From Halonotius roseus (lineage in GTDB: Archaea > Halobacteriota > Halobacteria > Halobacteriales > Haloferacaceae), in contig NZ_SESI01000002.1 in assembly GCF_006861655.1 (NCBI RefSeq), positions 656,775-720,774 on the forward strand: 64,000 nt of DNA, written 5' to 3'. The notes below the pieces were generated by a model. That model made no database searches and was not told where the DNA came from. It was given only the letters and a program-made list of their open reading frames with translations. Position numbers and translations under genes: made by a program. Below, one piece after another: positions 8,221-17,026 of this stretch (within the stretch, counting starts at the first letter, position 1; every line of letters begins with the position of its first letter).

Positions 8221-10008
8221 ATGTCAGATCACGATACCTCACTGCGAACCCCGATCGTTGCTGTCCTCGGTCACGTCGACCACGGCAAGACCAGTCTGCT
8301 GGATAAGATCCGTGGCTCGGCGGTCAGCGACGGCGAGGCCGGCGCGATCACCCAACACATCGGCGCGACGGCCGTCCCGCTGGAAACGATCGCCGATATG
8401 GCCGGCGATCTCGTCGAGGTCGAGGATTTCGATCTTCCTGGACTTCTCTTTATCGACACACCCGGCCACCACTCGTTTTCCACGCTGCGCTCCCGCGGCG
8501 GCGCGCTCGCCGATATCGCTATCCTCGTCGTCGATGTCAACGACGGCTTCCAGCCCCAAACTGAGGAGGCACTCGATATCCTCCAGCGCACCGGGACGCC
8601 CTTCGTTGTCGCCGCCAACAAGGCCGACACGACGCCGGGCTGGAATCCCGTCGAGAACTCGCCGATCAAACCCAGCTACGACGGTCAAAGCGATGTCGCC
8701 CGCCAGCGACTCGACGAGAATCTCTACGAGATCATCGGCCAACTATCCGACGACGGCTTCTCGGCGGATCTCTACTGGCGCGTCCAAAACTTCCAGAAAA
8801 ACATCGGCGTCGTCCCCTGCTCGGCACTCACCGGCGAGGGCGTCCCCGACGTGCTCGCGGTGTTGATGGGCCTCTCCCAGCGGTTCATGAAAGCCGAGAT
8901 GGAGATCGACGTGGAGGGCCCCGGCGAGGGCACCGTCCTCGAAGTAAAGGACGAACAAGGGTTCGGCGCGACCTTGGATGTCGTCGTCTACGACGGGACG
9001 ATCAAGGAGGGCGATCAGATCGTCGTCGGCGGGGTCAACGACCCCATCGTCACCGAGATTCGCGCGCTGCTCCAACCGCAGCCGAACGCCGAGATCCGGG
9101 TCGAAAACCGCTTCGAGCGCGTCGAGTCGGTCGCCGCCGCCGCGGGTGTCAAGATCGCCGCACCCGACCTCGATGAGGCGATGGCCGGCGCGCCGGTGCG
9201 GGTCGTCCGCGACCGCGCGGTCGACGACGTGATCGAAGAGGTCAAAGCCGAACTCGCTGAGATCGAGGTCGACACCGAGGAGGAAGGCGTCGTCGTCAAA
9301 GCCGACACGCTCGGCAGTCTGGAGGCGATGGCCAACGCCCTCCGGGAGGCGGAGGTGCCGATCCTCCGGGCGGAGGTCGGCGACGTGGCACCCCGGGATA
9401 TCGCGGTCGCCGGCACAGCCCGCGAACCCGAACACACCGTCATCCTCGGGTTCAACGTCGACGTGCTGCCGGATGCCGAGCGCGAACTCGAACAAAGCGA
9501 GGTGACGCTGTTCAACGACGACGTGATCTACCAGCTTGTCGAGGACTACGAGGAACACGTCGCGGAGATGCAGCGAGCCCAACAGGAGACGATCCTCGAT
9601 AAGATCGTCCGCCCCGCCCGATTCCAGATCCTCGACGACCACACATTCCGGCAGTCCGATCCCGCCGTCGTCGGCGTCGAGATCATGTCGGGCACGATCA
9701 AGAACAACACGAACGTCGCCAAATTCGAGAACAACGAGCCGGATCGGGTCGGCGAACTCTCGGGGATTCAGGCCCAGGGTGACGACGTCGAGGAGGCCCG
9801 CGCGGGCGAGCGCGTCAGCGTCGCCATCGACGGGCCGACGGTCGGCCGCCAGATCGAGGAGGGCGACGAGCTGTGGATCGAGCTACCCGAAAAACACGCC
9901 AAGATCCTCGAACAGGAGCTCAACGAGGAGATCCCGGCCGACGAGTTGGAAGCGTTGTCGGGCTATCTGAACAAGCGACGGAAACGCGATCCGTTCTGGG
10001 GCAAATAG
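8221..10008 (+). CDS. infB: Translation initiation factor aIF5B (IF-2 homologue)
   Basis: This is the GTPase that promotes subunit joining and initiator tRNA placement. The 595-residue length is typical of the archaeal form, which lacks the long N-terminal extension of eIF5B. G-domain motifs are visible: [10 protein letters not shown] (17-26), the Walker B DTPGHHSF and NKAD. Further along are domain II ([15 protein letters not shown]), the long linker and the C-terminal domain IV ending [14 protein letters not shown] switch I threonine lies in AITQHIGAT. It is transcribed alone; the next 130 bases contain no gene. Confidence 0.98.
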   Translation: MSDHDTSLRTPIVAVLGHVDHGKTSLLDKIRGSAVSDGEAGAITQHIGATAVPLETIADMAGDLVEVEDFDLPGLLFIDTPGHHSFSTLRSRGGALADIAILVVDVNDGFQPQTEEALDILQRTGTPFVVAANKADTTPGWNPVENSPIKPSYDGQSDVARQRLDENLYEIIGQLSDDGFSADLYWRVQNFQKNIGVVPCSALTGEGVPDVLAVLMGLSQRFMKAEMEIDVEGPGEGTVLEVKDEQGFGATLDVVVYDGTIKEGDQIVVGGVNDPIVTEIRALLQPQPNAEIRVENRFERVESVAAAAGVKIAAPDLDEAMAGAPVRVVRDRAVDDVIEEVKAELAEIEVDTEEEGVVVKADTLGSLEAMANALREAEVPILRAEVGDVAPRDIAVAGTAREPEHTVILGFNVDVLPDAERELEQSEVTLFNDDVIYQLVEDYEEHVAEMQRAQQETILDKIVRPARFQILDDHTFRQSDPAVVGVEIMSGTIKNNTNVAKFENNEPDRVGELSGIQAQGDDVEEARAGERVSVAIDGPTVGRQIEEGDELWIELPEKHAKILEQELNEEIPADELEALSGYLNKRRKRDPFWGK

Positions 10009-10138
10009 CGCGGTTCACGGCTGACAGCCGCGGAGCATCCAGATCGACCGGCTCCCGTATTTGGCGAGAAACGGAGCTGTGATAGTAGCGTCTTACTGAC
10101 AGTACTGCACGACAAAAACAAACCCAGCGGGCGTCAGC

Positions 10139-10717
10139 CTACAGGATGTAGGATTTGTTGTCTTTGATCTGGCGCGGTGCCTGGAGTTGTTTGTATGTGC
10201 TCCCGCCGGCGGGTGCTTGGGCAACGATCGTGATCGACTCAGATTCCTCAAGCTGGGAGACCTCACTGAGACTGTCCAGCTGGAACCGGACGACCATCAG
10301 ATCGTTCTGATCGGAGAGCACCTTGGTGCTGTTGTCCTCCAAGCCCTGAATGGAGATCAACGACACACCGCTTGTTTCGGCCTCGTTGCCGTTGACGACG
10401 GTCGCGTTGCCGCCGGTCTGGATGGTGTAGGAGGCTTTGCTCACGTTGATTGCATCCGAACCCGACGAAAGGCGAACAGACGCGTTGAGTTCGTCGATCT
10501 CGCCGTTACCGGTGGTCTCGCTGCCAACGACCTTGCCGATCTGGAAGACGTTGCTGACCTCGGCGGTTGTTTCCTCACCGGTTGCCTGTGCTTGTGATTG
10601 CAGGAGGCCTGCAGTGTTGATCAACACGCCGGCCGCGATCGCCGCGACCAGTACCATCGCAATGAAAACGATGAGCGTACCGATCCCCACCTGACCTCGG
10701 TTCTCTGTCTCGAACAT
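10139..10717 (-). CDS. Archaellin (archaeal flagellin)
   Basis: The 192-residue protein has a class III (type IV pilin-like) signal: a short leader MFETENRGQ, a PibD-type cleavage site at the junction with [16 protein letters not shown], then the conserved hydrophobic helix. The remainder is rich in Ser, Thr, Asn, Val and Gln with several N-x-S/T sequons, as in glycosylated surface filaments. This start puts a GGAG 9 bases upstream. Unlike fla (arl) operons it stands alone: no second archaellin, arlCDE, arlI or arlJ is present here. An adhesion pilin is an alternative, but the leader favours archaellin. Confidence 0.88.
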   Translation of the reverse strand: MFETENRGQVGIGTLIVFIAMVLVAAIAAGVLINTAGLLQSQAQATGEETTAEVSNVFQIGKVVGSETTGNGEIDELNASVRLSSGSDAINVSKASYTIQTGGNATVVNGNEAETSGVSLISIQGLEDNSTKVLSDQNDLMVVRFQLDSLSEVSQLEESESITIVAQAPAGGSTYKQLQAPRQIKDNKSYIL

Positions 10718-10732
10718 GTGTGACTCCGCCCA

Positions 10733-10999
10733 ACCCGGAACAGGTTAGGCGATGTCAGAACGACCGCGGGAGATACACATAAACCTACTCTCCCGAATTT
10801 CAAATTAGATAATAGTATCAGATCGATACGATGAGTTAATTCGACTCTCTTCGTATGATTATTTCATTGATATTTTTCTTACCCACCCCAATTATTTATA
10901 TTGATAACTAGCCGATAGTTATTTTACCCTCTCCCTACAACCAACTGGTAGTCGCCTTAGTGACTGAGGGCGACTGTGTGACTACTACCCGGAACAGGT
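10733..10999. repeat. Duplicated leader element upstream of archaellin
   Basis: The block ACCCGGAACAGGT is present at 10733-10745, in the archaellin 5' leader, and again at 10987-10999. In both copies a TGTGTGACT lies 5' of it on the plus strand. On the archaellin strand the copies read as ACCTGTTCCGGGT followed by GTCACAC, and in the proximal copy GTCACAC runs into the ATG. The outer copy also lies inside a 38-codon frame (11051 to 10935). Between the copies the DNA is very AT-rich. This looks like a partial duplication of an archaellin leader. Confidence 0.6.
10904..10922. promoter_or_regulatory. Perfect dyad ATAACTA-N5-TAGTTAT
   Basis: Seven-base arms (10904-10910 and 10916-10922) flank GCCGA. 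It lies about 190 bases upstream of the archaellin start, in an AT-rich region. The size and symmetry fit a dimeric helix-turn-helix operator. A weaker dyad, GTATC-N5-GATAC, is at 10815-10829. No regulator is identified. Confidence 0.4.
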
Positions 11000-11102
11000 A
11001 GGGGAAGTTACCCAACGCTTCCCGTTCGAGATCCGGGGTGGTCGTAGTCATAATTGGTATTTTCCGCGGCGTGAAGATACGGTTCGGTGGTTCACGGATC
11101 GA

Positions 11103-11264
11103 TCAGCCGTAGCCGGTCGCATTCGCCAAACGCAGGTGTGTCAGCGTCGTCTCATCACTCAGATTGAGATCAGCGGCGACAACAGGGATGATCGCGGCGA
11201 CGACGATGATCGTGGCGATACCGAGGACGATCGTAGTGGAGGCGACGGCAGGTGAGGCACTCAA
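11103..11264 (-). CDS. Possible 53-residue single-pass membrane protein, TTG start
   Basis: A frame starting at TTG (11262-11264), directly after an in-frame TAG, reads SASPAVASTTIVLG, then a hydrophobic helix (IATIIVVAAIIPVVAADL) and an acidic/polar tail ending NATGYG. The layout (short polar N-terminus, one helix, exported tail) resembles the N-terminus of pilin-like or ArlF/ArlG-type archaellum proteins. Its place beside the archaellin gene is suggestive of a decayed component. The TTG start and small size make it uncertain; it could be a remnant. Confidence 0.4.
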   Translation of the reverse strand: MSASPAVASTTIVLGIATIIVVAAIIPVVAADLNLSDETTLTHLRLANATGYG

Positions 11265-11336
11265 CTACGATCGAAACCTGTGGCAGTCAACACCATGACC
11301 TCCTATCTTTTTGACGATCCACACAGCAGGTAGGGT

Positions 11337-12710
11337 ATGGACAAGATTGCCTTCGGCACTGACGGATGGCGCGCCACCCTCGATATCTTCACCGACGAAC
11401 GCGTTCGAATCGTTGGCGAAGCGGTCGCAACGTATCTCGAAGACGAGGGGTACACCGACCCCGTCATCGTCGGCTATGACGCCCGCGAGACCTCCCCCGG
11501 ATTTGCGGAGAGCCTCGCCGAAATACTGGCGGGCCACGGCTTCGACGTGCTCCTGCCGAAGCGGGACTGCCCGACGCCCGTCATCGCCTACGCGATCGTC
11601 AACCGCGGGCTCTCGTGTGCGCTGATGGTCACCGCCTCGCACAACCCGCCGGAGTACAACGGCGTCAAGTTCATTCCCGAGGACGGCGCGCCCGCGCTGC
11701 CCGAACGAACCGAGAAGATCGAATCGAACCTTGCTGAACCTGACCTCCTCCCCGAAGACGAGTGGGGCGAGATCACGGAGATCGACCCCATTCCGGATCA
11801 CGCCGAGCACGCAACCGACCTCGTCGGCGCGGATCTCTCGGATCTCACCATCGTCTACGACGCCCTCCACGGCAGCGGCCGCGGCGTCACCGACGCTCTG
11901 CTGGAGTCGGCGGGCGCGGAGGTCATCACCCGCCGCTGTACGCAGGATCCCGACTTCGGCGGCGGCGAACCCGAACCGAGCCCGAGCAATCTCCAGCCGC
12001 TCGCGGACGCAGTAGAAGAACACGATGCGGATCTCGGCATCGCCAACGACGGCGACGCCGACCGCATTGCGATCACGACGCCCGACCGCGGCTACCTCGA
12101 CGAGAACCTGTTTTTCGCCGCCGTCTACGACTACCTGCTCGAATCGGATTCCGGCCCCGCCGTCCGCTCGGTGTCGACGACGTTCCTCATCGACCGCATC
12201 GCCGAGGCCAACGGCGAGGAGGTCATCGAGGTGCCGGTCGGCTTCAAGTGGGTCGGCAAAGCGATGGGCGACTCCGACGCGTTGATCGGCGGCGAGGAGT
12301 CGGGCGGGTTCTCGATCCGCGGCCACATCCGCGAGAAGGATGGTGTCTTGATGGCTCTCCTCGCTGGCGCGGTCACCGCCGCAAAACCGCTGGACGACCG
12401 CGTCGACGCCCTACTGGAGGAGTTCGGCGAGATTCACGCTAGCAAACGCAGCGTCGACTGCCCCGACAGCGAGAAGGAGCGCGTCCTTGACGATCTTGAA
12501 GACCACATCCCGGAATCGGTCGCCGGCAGCGCGGTCGCCAACACCGTCACCCTCGACGGGTTCAAGCTGCTGCTTGAGGACGGCTCGTGGCTGCTGATTC
12601 GCCCGAGCGGCACCGAGCCGAAACTGCGGGTCTACGGCGAGGCCAGCAGCGACGAGCGACTCCAGACCCTGCTGGATGAGGGCGTCGCCCTCGTTGAACC
12701 GCTGGTCTGA
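11337..12710 (+). CDS. Phosphohexomutase (phosphoglucomutase/phosphomannomutase family)
   Basis: The 457-residue alpha-D-phosphohexomutase carries all four active-site loops: the phosphoserine loop TASHNPPEYNG with S101, the metal loop NDGDADRIA, the sugar-binding loop GGEESGGFS and the phosphate-binding RPSGTEPKLR. It would interconvert 1- and 6-phosphates of glucose or mannose (or glucosamine) for glycan and surface-layer sugar synthesis. A paralogue lies at 13596-14954, separated from it by pcn. EES in the sugar loop is common in PGM/PMM types, so I favour those over glucosamine. Start ATG 11337 follows a short gap. Confidence 0.93.
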   Translation: MDKIAFGTDGWRATLDIFTDERVRIVGEAVATYLEDEGYTDPVIVGYDARETSPGFAESLAEILAGHGFDVLLPKRDCPTPVIAYAIVNRGLSCALMVTASHNPPEYNGVKFIPEDGAPALPERTEKIESNLAEPDLLPEDEWGEITEIDPIPDHAEHATDLVGADLSDLTIVYDALHGSGRGVTDALLESAGAEVITRRCTQDPDFGGGEPEPSPSNLQPLADAVEEHDADLGIANDGDADRIAITTPDRGYLDENLFFAAVYDYLLESDSGPAVRSVSTTFLIDRIAEANGEEVIEVPVGFKWVGKAMGDSDALIGGEESGGFSIRGHIREKDGVLMALLAGAVTAAKPLDDRVDALLEEFGEIHASKRSVDCPDSEKERVLDDLEDHIPESVAGSAVANTVTLDGFKLLLEDGSWLLIRPSGTEPKLRVYGEASSDERLQTLLDEGVALVEPLV

Positions 12711-12800
12711 ACGCCGTTGGCGCGTCGGCTGCGGCCGCAGCCGCGGCGAAACAGGGTGTAAACCGGGTGTCTTTTTATCCGGGCTTTCGTACCCCGGAGC

Positions 12801-13544
12801 ATGTTCAAGGCCATCGTGAGTGCGGAGACGCTGAAGGACGCACTCGACTCGGTGAGCGTGCTGGTCGACGAGTGTAAGATCCGGCTGAACGAAGAGGAGT
12901 TCGCCATCCGCGCCGTCGACCCCGCAAACGTCGGGATGGTCGACCTCTCGCTTGCGGCGGCGGCCTTCGAGTCCTACGAGGCTGACGGCGGCGTCATCGG
13001 CGTCAACCTCGGCCGGCTTGAGGATATCGCCGGGATGGCAAACAGCGGCGATCTCATCCATCTCGAACTCGACGAGGAGACCCGCAAGCTCCACATCCAG
13101 ATCGACGGCCTCTCCTACACCCTCGCGCTGATCGACCCCGACTCGATCCGCCAGGAGCCCGACATCCCGGATCTCGATCTCCCCGCCGAGATCGTCCTCG
13201 AAGGCAGCCAGCTCGGCCGCGGGATCACCGCCGCCGACATGGTCAGCGACCACATCGCCCTCCGTGTCGACCCCGACGAAGAGGCGTTCTATATCGAAGC
13301 CGAGGGCGACACCGACGACGTGGATCTCAAACTCGACAGCGACGATCTGATCGATCTGACGCCCGGCGCGGCCGACTCGCTGTTCTCGCTGGACTATCTC
13401 AAGGATATGAACAAGGCGATCCCGAACGCGACGGAGGTCACCGCGGAACTCGGCGAGGAGTTCCCCGTCAAGCTTCACTACGAGTTCGCTGAGGGGCTGG
13501 GGCAGGTCACCTACATGCTCGCCCCGCGGATCCAAAGCGAATAA
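12801..13544 (+). CDS. pcn: DNA polymerase sliding clamp (PCNA)
   Basis: PCNA forms the ring that tethers replicative polymerase and other repair and replication factors to DNA. The 247-residue product has the typical start [18 protein letters not shown], the first domain with [20 protein letters not shown], the interdomain connector near residues 118-130 ([14 protein letters not shown]) and a C-terminal strand preceding the tail ([10 protein letters not shown]) that contacts PIP-box partners. Surface residues are highly acidic, a halophilic adaptation. It lies between two phosphohexomutase genes on the same strand, with gaps of 90 and 51 bases. Confidence 0.98.
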   Translation: MFKAIVSAETLKDALDSVSVLVDECKIRLNEEEFAIRAVDPANVGMVDLSLAAAAFESYEADGGVIGVNLGRLEDIAGMANSGDLIHLELDEETRKLHIQIDGLSYTLALIDPDSIRQEPDIPDLDLPAEIVLEGSQLGRGITAADMVSDHIALRVDPDEEAFYIEAEGDTDDVDLKLDSDDLIDLTPGAADSLFSLDYLKDMNKAIPNATEVTAELGEEFPVKLHYEFAEGLGQVTYMLAPRIQSE

Positions 13545-13595
13545 TCGACAGCGACAGGCCGCAACCGATTTTACCCACCCGCTTGAGGCGTACGT

Positions 13596-14954
13596 ATGGA
13601 AGTGTTCGGCTCCAGTGGGGCTCGCGGGATCGCCGGCACCGAGCTCACCCCGGAGTTCGTTCTCAAGGTCGCCCAAGCCGCCGGCACGGTCTGGGAGGCC
13701 GATCGCGCCGCCATCGCCACCGACACCCGCCTGACAGGCGGGATGTTCGCCGACGCCACCGCCTCGGGGCTGGCCGGCGTCGGGCTCGATGTCGACCGAC
13801 TTGGGGTGACGCCAACCCCGGCGATCGGCCGCTACTGTGAACAGGAGGCGATCCCGGGGGTCATGCTGACGGCCTCCCACAACCCGCCGGAGTACAACGG
13901 CGTCAAGCTGATCGGTGCCGACGGGATCGAGCTCTCGATCGACCGCTTAGAGCGGATCGAAGCCCACGCGCTGAGCGAGGAGTTTGATCTCGTCCCGTGG
14001 GAGCTTGTCGGCGAGAGCCGCGAGGTCGACACCGCAAACGCAACCTACCGCCAATCGCTCATCGACGCCGTCGACACCGACCGCATCGCCGACAGCGATC
14101 TCACGGTCGCGCTCGATCCCGGCCACGGCGCGGGTGGGCTCGTCAGCCCGAAGTTCTACCGCGAGTTGGGCTGTGAGGTCGTCACCGTCAACGCCCAGCT
14201 TGACGGCCGGTTTCCGGGACGGATGCCGGAGCCCGTGCCCCAAAATCTCGATGACCTCGGCCGGCTTGTCACCGCCGCCGACGCCGACGTTGGGATCGCT
14301 CACGACGGCGACGCGGATCGGTCGGTCTTCTTTGATGAACAGGGGAACTACATCGACGGCAACGCCTCGCTGGCCGCCCTCGCCGAACGCGAGCTATCGG
14401 CTGGCGATCACACGGTCGCCGCGGTCAACGTCTCCCAGCGGTTGGTCGATGTCTGCGACCGCGTCGACGCTGAGTTGGCACTGACGCCGATCGGCGCAAG
14501 TCACATCATCACCCGGATCAAGGAGCTGTGGACAGCCGGCGAAACCGTCCCGATCGCCGGCGAGGGCAACGGCGGCGTCTTCTTCCCGAACCATCGCCTC
14601 GTCCGCGATGGGGCGTATATCGGCGCGAAGTTCCTTGAGTTGATCGCCGACACGCCGGCCAGCGAGGTCGTCGCGCCGTATCAGGACTACCACAGCACAC
14701 GGGTTAATCTCGCCTACGGCAGCGAGGCCGAACGCCGGACGATGCTGTCAGCCGCCGAGGAGTATGTCACAGACGCCGACGCAGAGATCTCAACGCTCGA
14801 CGGCTACCGCCTCGATTACGGCGACTCGTGGGTGTTGGTGCGGCCGAGCGGCACCGAGCCGAAGATCCGGATCGTCGCCGAGGCGACGACCGCCGACCGC
14901 GCCGATGAACTGGCCGAAGCGTTGGCCGATGTGGTGCGGGCGGCCGTGGCCTGA
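13596..14954 (+). CDS. glmM: Phosphoglucosamine mutase-type phosphohexomutase
   Basis: The 452-residue enzyme shows the phosphoserine loop TASHNPPEYNG (S94), the metal loop HDGDADRSVF, the sugar loop as EGNGGVFFP, and RPSGTEPKIR at the C-terminus. The sugar loop E-x-N/S-G-G differs from the EESGG of the paralogue at 11.3 kb and is closer to archaeal GlmM, which converts glucosamine 6-phosphate to glucosamine 1-phosphate for UDP-GlcNAc. The function assignment is from this loop and from general archaeal GlmM resemblance; PMM/PGM activity cannot be excluded. Confidence 0.85.
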   Translation: MEVFGSSGARGIAGTELTPEFVLKVAQAAGTVWEADRAAIATDTRLTGGMFADATASGLAGVGLDVDRLGVTPTPAIGRYCEQEAIPGVMLTASHNPPEYNGVKLIGADGIELSIDRLERIEAHALSEEFDLVPWELVGESREVDTANATYRQSLIDAVDTDRIADSDLTVALDPGHGAGGLVSPKFYRELGCEVVTVNAQLDGRFPGRMPEPVPQNLDDLGRLVTAADADVGIAHDGDADRSVFFDEQGNYIDGNASLAALAERELSAGDHTVAAVNVSQRLVDVCDRVDAELALTPIGASHIITRIKELWTAGETVPIAGEGNGGVFFPNHRLVRDGAYIGAKFLELIADTPASEVVAPYQDYHSTRVNLAYGSEAERRTMLSAAEEYVTDADAEISTLDGYRLDYGDSWVLVRPSGTEPKIRIVAEATTADRADELAEALADVVRAAVA

Positions 14955-15040
14955 CGGCACCGACTGCCGACGGCATCACAGCCGAAACTGTCACCGGGGC
15001 GTCAAACATGGTAAGAGCCTGCACACCAAAACAGGGAGCC

Positions 15041-15346
15041 ATGGAACGAATCGTCACGGTGGTTCCGGAGGCAGGGTTGCACGCACGGCCGGCATCGAAG
15101 TTCGTCCAGGCGGCCAATCGGTTCGACAGCGAGATCACGGTCGGCCGCGCCGACGGCGACGCCGTGAGCGCAAACAGCATGCTCGCGGTGACCGGGCTGA
15201 ATATCGAACACGGCGAGGACGTCCGGATCACCGCCGAGGGCGACGACGCCGAGGCCGCACTCGACGAGCTTGAAGCCCTGTTGACGACGCCGGTCGAAGA
15301 CGAGGATGGCGACGGCGATAAGAGCAAGGAGGAAGCAAGCGAATGA
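15041..15346 (+). CDS. ptsH: Phosphocarrier protein HPr
   Basis: HPr accepts phosphate from Enzyme I and passes it to sugar-specific EII proteins or to DhaM. The active-site motif GLHARPASKF is intact with H14; a second conserved region, SANSMLAVTGL, carries the position equivalent to regulatory Ser46. The start is ATG 15041 (MERIVTVV), which aligns with HPr; an upstream GTG would add unrelated residues. The last 15 or so residues are an acidic Asp/Glu/Lys tail. The stop overlaps the ptsI start by 4 bases (ATGA), so the two are translationally coupled. Confidence 0.96.
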   Translation: MERIVTVVPEAGLHARPASKFVQAANRFDSEITVGRADGDAVSANSMLAVTGLNIEHGEDVRITAEGDDAEAALDELEALLTTPVEDEDGDGDKSKEEASE

Positions 15347-17025
15347 AGCTCAGCGGGGTTGGGAGCACGCCGCTGTCCGGTGTCGGCACCGCCCGCTGGT
15401 ACCGCCCCGGCGATCTGACGCTCCCCGAGAAACCCGACCCGAGCGACGTCGACAGCGACGCAGAGCAGGCTCGATTCGAGGACGCCCAATCGACCGCCCG
15501 CGAGCAGATCGAGACCGCCCGCCGGCAGGCCGCCGAGCGCGTCGGCGAGGACGAAGCCGCGGTCTTCGAGGCCCACCTCCAGTTCCTCGATGATCCCCAG
15601 CTCGTCGACGACATCGAGCGCGCGATCGGCGAGGGAACGCCGGCCGAACACGCCGTCGACGACCGGTTTGGGGAAGCGATCGACCAGTTCGAGGGGATGG
15701 ACGGCCGGATGGCCGAACGCGCCGACGATCTGCGGGATATCCGGGATCGACTCCTCCGCGTACTACTCGATGTCGAGACTGTCGACCTCTCGGCGTTGCC
15801 AGCGGACACCATCCTGCTGGCCGAGCGACTCACCCCGAGTGATACCGCGGCACTCGATCCCGACGCCGTGGCGGGTATCGCCACCATCACCGGGGGGCGT
15901 ACCTCCCATGCCGCGATCATCGCCCGCTCGCTGGCGATCCCCGCGGTCGTCGGCGTCGGCGAGGAGCTGACCGAGATCGAGGAGGGCGACGAGGTGCTCG
16001 TCGACGGCGAGGCCGGAACCGTGGTCGTCGACCCCGACGAGGACGAACGGGCGGCCGCCGGCGGCGTCGATGCACCCGTCGTCGACGAGGCGGTTTCGAC
16101 GGCCGACGGGAAGCGGATCGAGGTCGCGGCCAACATCGGCGGCGCGGCGGAGCTCGATCCGGCGGTCGCCCGCGGTGCCGACGGGATCGGGCTCTTTCGC
16201 AGCGAGTTCCTGTTTTTGGATCGGCAATCCCCGCCGGATGAGGCCGAGCAGTACGAGGCGATCACGACCGCGCTGGAAGCGTTTCCCGACGATCGGGTCG
16301 TGGTGCGAACACTGGATATCGGCGGCGACAAGGCCGTGCCGTATCTGGATCTACCGAGCGAAACAAACCCCTTCCTCGGCCAGCGCGGGATTCGGCTCTC
16401 GCTGGGGGCCCACAGCGACCTCTTCGAGACACAGTTGCGCGCGCTCTTACGCGCGTGCGCGAGCGATCACGGCGACGACCTCGCGGTGATGTTCCCGATG
16501 GCGACACAGATCGAGGAGGTCGAGGCCGCCATCGAGCGGGTCGACTCGGTCGCCGCCGATCTCGACAGCGAGGGGATCGACTACACGGTACCGGAACTCG
16601 GCGTGATGATCGAAACGCCGGCGGCCGCGTTTCTCGCCGACGCCCTGGCGGAGCGACTGGACTTTCTCAGCATCGGCACCAACGATCTCACGCAGTACGT
16701 GATGGCGGTCGACCGCGAGAACGACGCTGTCGCCGACTACCACGACCCGCTACATCCGGCGGTGCTCCGAGCGATCGATCGGACGGTCTCGGCCGCCGAG
16801 GGCCGCGACGCGTGGGTGGGGATGTGCGGCGAGATGGCCGGCGATCCCGACCTCACGGAGCTGCTTGTCGGCCTCGGGCTCGACGAACTCAGCATGAGTG
16901 CGGTGACAGTGCCGGCAGTAAAACAACAGGTGCAGCAGACCGCGACCGACGCCGCCCGCGAGCTGGCCGAGGAGGTACTGGCTTGTGAGACGCGGGCCGA
17001 GGTAGAGGCAGCCCTCGACGGGTAG
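15343..17025 (+). CDS. ptsI: PEP-protein phosphotransferase (PTS Enzyme I)
   Basis: Enzyme I autophosphorylates from phosphoenolpyruvate and loads HPr. The 560-residue length is normal. Visible motifs are the HPr-binding helical region (residues about 30-140), the phospho-histidine loop GGRTSHAAIIARS with H189, LFRSEFLFL, the PEP-binding IGTNDLTQY and MCGEMAGDP with the conserved Cys. It overlaps ptsH by 4 bases. No EIIA/B/C, fruK or dhaKLM gene is in the window, so its phosphate acceptor lies elsewhere. It converges on nirA, with only one base between the stop codons. Confidence 0.96.
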   Translation: MKLSGVGSTPLSGVGTARWYRPGDLTLPEKPDPSDVDSDAEQARFEDAQSTAREQIETARRQAAERVGEDEAAVFEAHLQFLDDPQLVDDIERAIGEGTPAEHAVDDRFGEAIDQFEGMDGRMAERADDLRDIRDRLLRVLLDVETVDLSALPADTILLAERLTPSDTAALDPDAVAGIATITGGRTSHAAIIARSLAIPAVVGVGEELTEIEEGDEVLVDGEAGTVVVDPDEDERAAAGGVDAPVVDEAVSTADGKRIEVAANIGGAAELDPAVARGADGIGLFRSEFLFLDRQSPPDEAEQYEAITTALEAFPDDRVVVRTLDIGGDKAVPYLDLPSETNPFLGQRGIRLSLGAHSDLFETQLRALLRACASDHGDDLAVMFPMATQIEEVEAAIERVDSVAADLDSEGIDYTVPELGVMIETPAAAFLADALAERLDFLSIGTNDLTQYVMAVDRENDAVADYHDPLHPAVLRAIDRTVSAAEGRDAWVGMCGEMAGDPDLTELLVGLGLDELSMSAVTVPAVKQQVQQTATDAARELAEEVLACETRAEVEAALDG

Positions 17026-17026
17026 T

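Noticed and set aside
12411..13880. Long antisense frames (also at 11265-12326, 17216-18628, 31589-32827, 51949-53700 and 59576-61969)
   Set aside because: Each lies opposite a well-identified gene. Long open antisense frames are expected in GC-rich haloarchaeal DNA, and none shows a family motif.
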